Source: Saksenaea vasiformis B4078 (taxonomy: Eukaryota > Mucoromycota > Mucoromycetes > Mucorales > Saksenaeaceae). From it: a stretch of 35,035 nt of DNA. Below are positions 10,340 through 20,663 of the stretch, piece by piece; the first letter of the stretch is position 1, and each line of letters starts with the position of its first letter. The notes under the pieces are model-generated. The model worked only from the letters and a program-made list of their open reading frames with translations. It did not search any database and had not been told where the DNA came from. The DNA lies in assembly GCA_000697055.1 (NCBI GenBank), contig JNDT01002309.1, forward strand, positions 1 to 35,035, read 5' to 3'. Position numbers and translations under genes: made by a program.

Positions 10340-13335
10340 AGTCCGATCTTAATTAGCTGGCCAATGAGCGTTCTTGCTTCGGAATTGGTTCTTGATTGCC
10401 ATGTATGACCAACGCAAAAAATAAATCCTTGTGACCAGGATCAGTTTAATTAACAGCTTAGCAAATCGTCTTTCTGTCTTGACTAAAGAACATTCTTTCG
10501 TTGCATTGGTTGCAAGTCATTGACACATGCAAATCACGAGTAATAAACAATTCAGTCTAAAACCTTGTCGTTATGGTAAAGTTACCAATTACTGTTTATT
10601 GAATTCGTCTTTGAGTTCCTTGAAGAAGCAATTTCACTCTAATGAAGGACTGGATGTATGCCGCCACCAATACATAAATTAGCAACGCCCTCATATTTAA
10701 CATTAACTTAGTCCCCCCTTGCTGTAGCAAGATTCATCTCAGCAGCATAAAAATCATTCATGACCAGTAAATGTAATAATACTTGAACATCAGCAAGCTA
10801 AATTACGCCCTTGAAGGTATAGGCTGTGCCCGCATCTGAACCGGTTAACGGCGTATTAAATTTTTGTGGTATAGGAGAGACCAGTTGAAGACGGTACAGC
10901 GGACGGAGAGCGATCTGTTGCGGAAGACGGTTCTGCTGAGTGCCGACAAAGCTTACTTAAGCGGTGAAGAGAAGTTACACACAGCCAAGACGGTTCGGGA
11001 GAAAGGTCATGCAAAATGTACACAAAAGCCAATTAATGCAAGCGAATATATCACTGAAATAAATATATTTGTTTGCTTTACCATATCTATACCCAACAAG
11101 TTAGACATTCCTCCCTTTCCCTTGATCAATCCTACCACAGCAAGAATGGGTAGCTGGTTGTCAAGAATGTAATGATGTGGCGTAAAAGCACGCGATAAAC
11201 TTCATATTCAGACTATTACCATTTTCGTCAGTCGCTGGTACTCTCTACTGGTTCTTGCCCTCTTCGGTCGTGAAATTTTGCAATGTTAGTCCGACGGAAT
11301 TTAAAGCGTAGTATATCGACATTTGTGGATGAAGAAACCTAATTCACTTGTCAAGGTAGATTTTACCTACGATTCATATTGACAGCCATATAAAAACGGT
11401 CCATGGACGAGAAAAAAACAGTATCGGCGATATTTTGAGCGGTTTTCCGGTCCCCTGGAAGCATGCCTGTAATACAATAACAGGGCTAGATATTTGGATA
11501 CTCTTTTAGTATCCATATGATTGCATGATAATATCATTTCGTGTCGCAAAGTGGTATCGACGAGAAGAAGCACATCCCTTGCGCGACCAGGATGGTTTGA
11601 TCTACGTACGGGTCGACAAGTAGCTCAATCCCGTTTCCGATCCTGGATTGCCTCTGAAAAACATGTCTAGGATATTACATCCGTTTTAGAGAGTTCGCAA
11701 TTCCAGTATAGCGGAAATAATCCAGATGACCTTCTGGAAGACTACGTAGGAATAGTATCATCTCTTACATTGCAATAAGAAACCCCTTGTATCGATGTTT
11801 CCGGTGCTACGACAGGGGAAAAAAATTTAACTGATGTACAAAGAAAGAGGCACACTTATCAACTTTCAGGATGGGCGCTCTACTTTCCACAGCCACTACA
11901 CAAATAAAATGCGTATATCACACCGCAGCTAATTGAAATTGTTTAAATCACTCCAGACACTTTCATTTCTGTAACTTGGTGTCAGCAAGAGTAATAAGGA
12001 ACAAAAATAACATCAAAATGATAATCAACCTAGTGCGCTTCAAAAGGAGAAAGATGATTAGCTGCAAGTTCTTTGCCCTTCTCTTTTCCCATAGGTGCCA
12101 GTGAATTACTCCGCGCTGCAAGCTCTGCTGAAGTTATAAAGATGGATGCGCAAACGTTTTGTACTGCAAGATTATCTTCCAAACTGACCAGTATGACAAA
12201 CAAGCATACAGCATCTGACTAGCTCTTAGTATCCTAAAAAGTACAATTGATCGAAACGATCGTCGCTGTCCGATAACACAAGCATTTCCGAAAGAAGCAT
12301 ACCTTCGGAATAAGCGTTGCTCGGCCGATATGTCAATACATGCAAGCTGTACGACTTCGGATTTTCCGGAGAACGAGCATTCTCCTTACATTTACGACAG
12401 CAAATGCGTAACAAGGCTATATTTTAGAGAATTCGTTTGCGAACCTGCATAAGCAAAAATATCAGAAATATCATACTCGTATACGCTCACTTACAAAACC
12501 TGAAATGGAGATATAGGGAAAAGTCTATTTACCTGGACAGCATCTCTCTGGGAGTTGAGACACTACTTTTATCGTATGATGTAGATGTCCAGACCACAGC
12601 GAACAAAGAGAAGAACAATATTGCACGAAACGCTAGGGGAACTCTATGCGTTGCAGCAAACTCATTCTTGGGTCAACTGATTAATGCGCACGTCGAAAGC
12701 AATGTTTAGGATAGCTTATGTTTGACTCAACATCAAAGGAAAGCTCTCGTAGGCAAGGTCCGAACGGTATGTCAGAGAATAACGAAACATGATTAATGGC
12801 ATAGTCTCTGATTATGACGGCGTGCCGGTTTGTACCTAAGGGAAACACATGCCGTGGCATGAAGAGAGCAAGCTTCTTCATGAGAAACGATTTCTGCACA
12901 TTTTTCCGAAATTTCACTCCAGTCTGAAGGAGACCTAGCAGACGCAGTTAGCCTGAACAACGAGACTCATGCCTGCCTGCTATAGATCCTACCAATGGCA
13001 CACAGTATTGCTATAGAGAATACTGAATGTTATCGCTCAGTATATATGAGGTAAGGTAAGCTAGTGCAGTATATTCATGATACAGTGTTGGATGATGCCC
13101 TCTTTTGGTCCGTTTCTTATTTTGGAAGAAAGGATGATACATTAGATGAGGTGGTAAATCAGTTTGAGTATTTTCGACACTTCTTGACCCAATCGATGAT
13201 GTAATACAATTGAAGCTTGTTGTTCAAGTCGGACGGGTTATCGTCGGTAAAACGTTGTACAATTGGACAGTGAAAAAAAAGTTACAAAATTCAAATGATT
13301 CATTTTCTCTTTTCTTTTCCTTTTTTCTTTGACCC
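10340..13335. other. Gene-poor interval with coding relics
   Basis: About 3 kb with no complete gene. A 102-aa plus-strand frame at 10864-11172 begins in a noticeably more GC-rich patch (to about 11010) with charged, protein-like codons (LLSADKAYLSGEEK), then turns AT-rich. It may be a fragment of a decayed element. A second relic at 11530-11690 is listed separately. The short frames at 12226-12917 have no recognisable features. Confidence 0.35.
11530..11690 (+). pseudogene. Decayed coding relic, possibly transposon-derived
   Basis: One plus-strand frame reads FRVAKWYRREEAHPLRDQDG, continues LIYVRVDK, meets a stop at about 11623, then continues protein-like (LNPVSDPGLPLKNMSRILHP) to a second stop. 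The composition is coding-like and richer in GC than the surroundings, but there is no start, and a stop interrupts the frame. It could be a fragment of a retroelement or DNA-transposon protein. The family is not recognised. Confidence 0.3.
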
Positions 13336-14409
13336 ATGTTTCGACGACTGACTCAAATGCCATTCAGGCGTATGTTCTCAACGGAACATAAGCTGAAAGA
13401 ATGGCAAAGCGTGATAACTACAAAGAAGTTGGTGGAGCATGACACCGTCTCTGCTTCACAGTTCAATTTAATGGCCAATACTTTGAATGACCCGGATTAC
13501 AATTACGAACAGGTGCCAGCGGAGGGTACAGAGCTGCCTCCTGCCTGGCATCTGGCGTATTTCCCTCCTCGTGTTCCCGAATCCGCTTTATCACCGGATG
13601 GGTTTGAAAAGGACTGGCAGCCTCCACAATTTCCGCATCGCATGTGGGCTGGGGGAGACCTCAAATGGAATCCCAATAATCCACTCCGGGTCGGTGATGT
13701 TGCCAAAATGGAATCTTCTATCCGTGACATTCAGTTTCGCCCAGGTGGACGACGAGGAGACTCTGTATTTATCTATGTGGACAAGCACATGAGTAACGAA
13801 CGTGGTTGGGCCGCAACAGAATCAAGGTGCTGGGTTTACGTCAAGGACAACGGAAATGGTGATAAGACTAAAAAGGCCACGCCGAGAAAAGATCCTCTGT
13901 CAGCAGGTGATACTAAATTCCAGTGGGTCAACTTTTTCCCTGACCACGGATTATTTTAGAGATCAAGAACAACCCTGATTTCTCGCTCGAACTCACACCA
14001 TCACCTATCCTTCTGTTTCGATTTTCAGCCCTCACTTTCAACTCGCACTTAATCCATTATGATCACGTCTATTCAACCACGGTCGAGCATCAACAGGGTA
14101 AGAGGAAAAGGGAAAGTTGATATCGACACGACAATGAACTAAACCTCTTTAGGTTGTCTTGTGCACGGTCCATTATCTTTCACACTTATGGTTCACCAAC
14201 TGAGTCAACACTTAAAACAGCAGAATCCCGAGCTGCGGATCCATTCGTTCAACTATCGATGCTTAAGTCCACTGGTGGTGAATCACGCTATTACTGTGCA
14301 AGGAAAGAAAAAGAAGGAGGATGAAAACACGTTTGACCTTTGGGTATTGGATAACCAAGGTCAGGTTGCAGTCAAGGGATCAGCAGTAGTGGGACCACAG
14401 AGAAATTGA
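13336..14409 (+). CDS. HTD2: Mitochondrial 3-hydroxyacyl-thioester dehydratase, HTD2-like, three exons, about 321 aa
   Basis: Predicted exons are 13336-13906, 13960-14097 and 14153-14409. Intron 1 (53 nt) runs from GTGATA to CTGACC...TTTTAG and intron 2 (55 nt) from GTAAGA to CTTTAG; phases agree and both junctions restore conserved sequence. The N-terminus MFRRLTQMPFRRMFS is Arg-rich and lacks acidic residues, as in a mitochondrial presequence. The C-terminal hot-dog half holds PSPILLFRFSALTFN and then SHLIHYD (Asn218, His223, Asp225), the degenerate MaoC-type catalytic stretch of Htd2, followed by CLVHGPLSFTLM. Htd2 dehydrates 3-hydroxyac(yl)-ACP in mitochondrial type II fatty-acid synthesis, which supplies octanoate for lipoate. 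The length is somewhat above yeast Htd2 (about 280 aa). Related mesaconyl- or itaconyl-CoA hydratases share this fold, so the substrate is inferred. Confidence 0.88.
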
Positions 14410-14518
14410 ATAGAAAGAAAGACATAAAAAGATGTATACAAAAATTCGCTACCAATGCTACAACCACGGTTACAACTGTACAAAGGTTGTGAAAGCCAAA
14501 AGCGATGAGAGAGGACTA

Positions 14519-16182
14519 TTACTTGTTTGCGTGGGTAATATGATGGACTTGAACGTTTCCTTTTGTATCGTCTGATGTGCTGTCTTGACTAGAATTCGTT
14601 TCGCCCCATTCAATCGAAGTACTAGAAGTATTGTGGTTCTGGTCGAGGTCTTTGCCCGTCGTTTCGCGCATAAAGAGGAAGACAAAGAGAAAGCCTACCG
14701 CGTTGATTGCTGCAAAGACGGTAAAGCTGTAATTTCCAAGATTACTGTTCATTACCGGCCAGATCGTGTTGATAATAAAGTTGAACAACCAGTTGGAAGC
14801 GCTGCCTAGTGCAGATCCAGCTGCTAAGGCGGACATGGGTAATAACTCTGGTGCAATCATCCATGGAATAACACCGCATCCCATACTGTAGGTAAATGTG
14901 AAGAGCAAAGCAGCCGTAATCGCAAGGGGTACAAGTTTTTGGGAATCATCGGCGGCAGTAGAACTGATTACGAGAAATACAGATGCAATAGTTGTTCCGC
15001 CCAAAGAGATCAACATAAATCCTTTTCGGCCGACACGATGCATAAATATCAACGCAATGGCTGTGGCAACGATATTTCCAGTTGCATCTGCAAGGGAGAT
15101 GTTGGTTGCCATGGACACGTTGCCATTAAAAACTTTGGTTAGGTAGCCAACGGAGTATACGCTCATAGGACCAACACCGCCGACTTGGTTATAGGCCTGC
15201 AGCACCATCACGACGATAGCGTTCCAAGTGACACGCCTATCCTTAAATAAAATTATATCCAGTACCGATGTACGAGGTCCGGCCTGGGCTTCACGTTCAC
15301 GGGCTGCTAACAAGGCAGCAAATTCTTCTTCGATATCGGCTCCTGCGCGAAGCTTCTGAAGCGCCATACTCGCCTTTTCATACTGCTTGTTAGCGCAGAG
15401 GCGACGTGGACATTCGACGGCAAAGAACGTCAAAAGAACAAGCTGTATTCCGCTAATAATGCTCGGGATAGCCCATAGAAGCCGCCAGATTGGCACCTTA
15501 CTCATGTATAATCCGCAGACTTGCGTTAGTAGTATGCCAAGGTTTAAAAAGAGTTCGAACAGAGCACCTAAAGCACCACGGCTTTTTTTCGTCGATATTT
15601 CTGAGACGTAAATACTGACTGATGCTCCTGACATGCCACAAGCAATACCGACGAATGCGCGGCCAAGCGAATACTATAAAAATTTAGATGATCAGTGGGC
15701 GAGTTAACTCCGTTTGTAAAATGCGCACCATAGCAATGTTGATAGAACAAGCAGAAAGTATACCGCCAGTCATCATCCAGCAGCAAGCAAGTATGATATT
15801 ATCACGTCTGCCAAACCAAGTGTTGAGATACATGCTTGCTAAAGAGCCGACAAGACCGCCCAGAGGGAAGGAACCCACAGTTAAACCCCTGTGATTTTTT
15901 AATCGACATCATCTTTAAGCCGTAGTACTTGCCACACGTAATCACTCATTGGCAGGCAGGCGGGTAAGGAGCCGCTGCTAACTGTCCCGTCGCTACACTG
16001 AGCTATAACAGATTGTGGCATGTTCGGGACACCTAGAAGAAGTTATAGAGGATTTTTTTTTTACAAAACAAGTAGGGCTTACTGATATGCCACCCGACAT
16101 TAAATCCAGACAGTGCAGCAATGGTTGCGCATACTGTCATATATAGAGGAAAACCTAAATCCTGTGATTTTTTCTGTTGCAT
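14519..16182 (-). CDS. GLUT-like MFS sugar transporter, four exons, about 504 aa
   Basis: Predicted exons are 16182-16083, 16032-15933, 15888-15729 and 15673-14519, with introns of 50, 44 and 55 nt. The middle intron uses a GC donor (GCAAGT...CACAG), the only choice found that keeps the frame (MSDYVWG, then LTVGSFPLGGLVGS). Roughly twelve hydrophobic segments are visible. Sugar-porter features include the TM1 motif SGFNVGWHISVPNMPQ, FGRRDN after TM2, GRAFVGIACGMSG, and VGRKGF between TM8 and TM9. Others are degenerate: VECPRRL for PESPRWL, LQAYNQVGGVG for QQLSGIN, RETTGKDLD for PETKGK. The basic plan is that of GLUT-type facilitators. The degenerate substrate motifs make the transported compound uncertain. 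The tail is Ser/Thr/Asp rich. The stop lies 109 bp from that of the convergent HTD2-like gene. Confidence 0.88.
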
Positions 16183-19100
16183 AGAGGGTATACAAAGAGA
16201 GATGGAAAGAGAGGAAAGGAGCGACAGGAAATTGGAGAATAGAAACAGATGGAAAGAAAATATTTCAATAGCAGTCAGCTTTTATGAGCGCGTTGTCTGA
16301 TGGAACCGGAGTTGTTACTGCTGTACAAAAAAGAAGTAGTAGTGATAATTCAAGAGATAGAAGATAACGACATAGAGACCCTTTCATTTATACGATATAT
16401 CGAAGGTATTTTATTGCCTAAATGGGTAAGCATCGATATACTCCAGGCAAGATGAAACGTGATTCGTTACAAGGTAACACCTACTTTTTGCTTACTCTAC
16501 CTCTTTCCATATCTGATTTACTTCGATCTCATGGTCCAAAGTCAGTGATCTATCATTGCTATTTTATTTGCGACATCCGTGAGAATTATACCGATATACG
16601 TTTTCCCATCCTCTAAACTTGTACGACACCCTCATTCTTTTGTATTCACACACGTCTTGTTCATATGACATGAACCTAGAAACTGGATTTTTTGAAACTC
16701 TGTCTTACGAAATGAACTTCGATCAGCCGTCCCAATTTGAGAAAAAAGAAGGTTTTTCAATGACACATACTTACATAAACGTCCATATACCGGCAAATGA
16801 CAGAAGACCCACTTCTGACTGAGGTAAATTTTAAGGAACGTAAATAAAACTTTGCTCCGTGCTATTTGCAATGCCGACAGCGCACACTAAACCAGTTATG
16901 AATAGATAAACTATTAGTTAACCGAGAAAAGAAATGACCCACATCCAATGCTTCATAATACAGTTTATTCCTTAAGTTGGGCAAAAAAAAAGATTGGTGG
17001 GTTGGCATGGAAGAGCCTTTTGACATCATTAGGTACTTACCATCTGTAACTGTTACATTCTGAAGTTTCACGTTTCTGCCGTGCGAATGTACCTGCATAG
17101 CAATAAAGTCTAATTCCTTTTTCAGTAATAGCAAGCCAATTGTATTTGTCTCCAGTGTATAGTATTCCGATATAGACGATATCGATTTGTCATGCGGTCT
17201 CTATAGTCATTAAAAGCTTTAACGACAACCGTACAGTAAAATGGCGCGTCGCCTTTTCGGTCAACATGCTATAAGTTATCGGTTAGGCGTTTACTCCTAT
17301 GCCTGTTTTTTGTTAGGCTCTTTCTGGGCTTGCACCATGAGCGGTAAGGGACAGTATCTTCTCCGTTGTCAACCTTGTTGGATTTTCTGCCGCCATCTGC
17401 TAGAATATTTCCAAGATCTGCACCTGATTGTATTCCTTACAAAAAATATGTGCAACCTCGACAATAATACTTGCAAACAGAGTTTGAACTTCCTGACATT
17501 TATTGCTTTTACTTCTGGACCGCACTGAACGCTGTTGAAATCCAGTAGACCTAAGCTTAATGATAATGGGACATTTCTCCGACTTCTAATGTGTAATTAT
17601 GGCTTTTAGGGCTGTTTTTCTCTTGAACAAGCAAAACGCAATCGCCGTCATGTGCTCCGCCTCTGGCTTGCGCATTTTTTATGCAGCCGATCTTGTAGAC
17701 ACACTGCATGCCGGCGGAATCAACCATAAAAGAAAGCAATGTTGCTAGGCGCTGAGTGCCATGGCATGAACCAAACGAGCAATAAAGGTGGACGAAAGCG
17801 TTGAATTCGTAGCATGAAATCACTGGGACTTATGCGCGTGCCGAGTGGACGATGACCACGTTTAAGAGATCCAAATGGAAAAGAGTACCATGCTAACAAG
17901 ACAAGTTTAGACAGGAAATCAAATATGAAGTTTTGCAAACCGTACCTGCTAGATATCTTGTACAGCACAAAGACTATCTCGAGATCTTAGCGATATTCAC
18001 ATGGTTAATCTATCAAGCTCCGTAATGTTTATATAATTGTAGCGCAATAGCATTCGGGGAGTGTCTGAAACAATGACATGTGTCAGGAACTAACCATATA
18101 CTGGGGTTACAACAAGAAAAGTCGATAGATGTGTATGCCTCAGACCTGAAACACATGTACCAAACCATCTTTCGTTATTCATTTATCATTGCTCGCATGA
18201 TCGATTTCAGCTGAAGGTGGAGGCGGCGCATCCGGAGTCCGTGTGCGCTTGACAATTCTCCACAAGATTATCGGAATTCCACGATTGGCTCTTGAATACA
18301 GCATAGTTCTGCTTTTCCGTCTGACAAGCAAACAAGACCACACGCAATCCATACAGACGCAAGCAGCATTATGGACGCCTTAAAGGTACGGGGTCCTATA
18401 TGTAAACTCCCATACATATAATGAAGAAAGGAATTGCTTATTATCGGGCGCTGCCTCTCTATTTTCTACGGCAACAGCACATGCTTGAAGATCATTGGGA
18501 CTTCATGTCTCGACAGCAAGGTGGAGAACAATGAAGTTTGCAAACATATCGAAGGAGTCCATTGCAATAGATGCCCACGCTTCAGATCTGTATTCGCTTG
18601 GCCGTCAAAATGTTACACGCGTCATCAATACTTAATCTTCCTGAATAACATCTCTATCGGACGATCTGTTTTAGCGATTAAACGTCTACCGGATAACAAC
18701 AGGAGCACGGTAGAATATGACTAAACAATCAGTAATGCAACTTTGTCTTATCTGCAGAACGACAATGATAGACAAAGCATGACAGATAACGTCTATAAAA
18801 AGGAACAGTGCGGTTACTGGCAGGGTGGAATGGGCGCTGTAAACTAGCCCAAGTGTAACCATGAAATTCTTAATTACGCAAACGAAAGCCAATGAAAATG
18901 GTTCCTTAAGATGCCTCTATCTTGCTCACGGAAAAAAGGAACAGAATGGAACGATTTATAGTTCTGCGATGTGTAATAACCGTATTGTTAGACATGAATG
19001 GAACTTAAATTCGTGTGCACGATGTGGGTCATGACACTGCTCTTGCATCCTTCAGAGCTCGTGAAAATGTACAGATCACGGCGCATTGTTGCACAACTAT

Positions 19101-19635
19101 CAACGATAACAATGGTGTTTATGCACTCCTATAGCTGTACTCGTAGCATATGTAATGTGATAGGAGCGCAAGACAGCTGCCAGCAGCTGCTACACATAAA
19201 ATCACCAGAAGTATGCTACTACTGTAGCAAAGCAAGTTCGTGGAGCTTGCGAGAAGATAGTTCGTAACTTTAGGTTATGGTGGATTGGATCGGCGTTATT
19301 TCAAATAGGATCCTATCGTTTTAATGTACGTCATTAGCTGCAATGTCGACACCTTGCGCGATATGTATGCGAGCTAGACATGCTTGGACATACGCCACAC
19401 AATGACGCTATGCAACCTTATCCAATGACATGGGCCACCCTTCATTCTATGGCTGAGATCTCAGTTTGCAAACAGAAGCTTATATTATATTGGACGCTAG
19501 ATTCTATGATTCCAGAAGTTTGGCTGCTTTATAATATGCACATGAACCTTTCAGAAAAAGAAAAAGAAAAAAGAGAAAGAAAGAGTGACATGATATGTTG
19601 CTTGGATGCGAGAAAAAAGATATATGCCTGTAGTC
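16183..19635. other. Gene-poor interval, about 3.4 kb
   Basis: No supported gene on either strand. Open frames at 17241-17528 (plus), 17557-17968 (minus, two overlapping frames), 18434-18724 (plus) and 19380-19685 (plus) are short, lack motifs and show mixed codon composition. Slightly GC-richer patches at about 17620-17780 and 18205-18290 read protein-like for a few codons and then hit stops, as expected of decayed elements. Confidence 0.4.
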
Positions 19636-20663
19636 CTATTTCCTTTTTTTGCCTCCTGACCTTGACTTTTTCCCTTGTCGACTGACCCGATCAATCTCAC
19701 GTTTACTGATCGTCAGCATTGCACCTCGCATCTTGCCGATACCATTCGTGATACCAGGGTCGCGATCACGTTTTTTCTCTTTAGTTTCCACGTAGAGGTG
19801 ACGAAGGGATTTGTCGTAAATACCGAGATCTTTTGCCATTTGAAGTTTCTTTTGTTGTCTTTCCTTCTTCTTAGCTTCCAAACCCAAGTGCATAGCGAAT
19901 GGAACCTTAGTATTCGCCGATGGCTGCCCGCTAACGTTTAGTATTATCAGGTTTCACGGATCCGTAGTAACCAACCTTTACACCCAACGTTTCTAATTTG
20001 TCCATCATGTGCTTCCGTCGGTCTTTGCCAGACATCTCATCCACCTCTATATCCGCCCGTTTAGAACGCTGTAGCTAAACTATACGAAGTGCACGCTTAC
20101 GGTATTCTTCCAGAAGCTTGGATGTTGCAAGGAGTTCTTTAAGCTCTTGATCCTTTCGTTGATTCTCACTAATACGATACATGGTTATCAGTTTCAACAG
20201 ATCACATATCGGTCAGCTACGTACGCCTCCTCTTCATCATCTTTCGCAGAAGCGGCAGTAGGAGCGGCAGCAACCACAGAAGGCTTTGGCTTGATCACTT
20301 TGGAAGACTAACAAGACGCAGTGGTTGGTACCTATCACATGCTGTTGCGATCGAAGTACTTACCATGAATGCCTTCTTGTCGGCTTTATTTTGAAAGGTC
20401 GATTTCTTCTGTAAGCTTGATCCATCGAACACAACCACCTGCGGCTCGGATGATTTGATTGGATTCTTTTTTGTGGTATCATTTTTAGGTTTCTTTTGGG
20501 CCTTTTCCTCACTGAATGGAAGACGTGTTACGAAAGCGATCATCAATATGCGATCTGCTTACATTGCCGTTCGTTTGCGCTTATTCTTAAGATCCTTTTG
20601 CAGCAGTGAATTATTTGCCGTGTTCACCTTGACGCTGCTGATGAGACTGGCCAAGGACGACAT
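19636..20663 (-). CDS. FAF1: Faf1/C1orf131-type 40S ribosome-biogenesis factor, six exons, about 252 aa
   Basis: Predicted exons are 20663-20563, 20511-20364, 20307-20225, 20168-20101, 20046-19976 and 19923-19636, with introns of 51-56 nt. Phases agree throughout. The middle carries SSEPQVVVFDGSS, then LLATSKLLEEY and SGKDRRKHMMDKLETLG. The C-terminal part is strongly basic and contains FAMHLGLEAKKKERQQKKLQ and GKMRGAMLTISKREI, matching the G-x-L/M-x-L-S-x-R-D/E-I signature of the DUF4602 family (yeast Faf1, human C1orf131/FSAF1), nucleolar SSU-processome factors needed for 40S assembly. The ending KKSRSGGKKRK is typical of a nucleolar protein. The donor of intron 5 (GTTGGT) and the acceptor of intron 4 are the least certain edges. 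The family call rests on remembered motif patterns, not a search. Confidence 0.8.
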
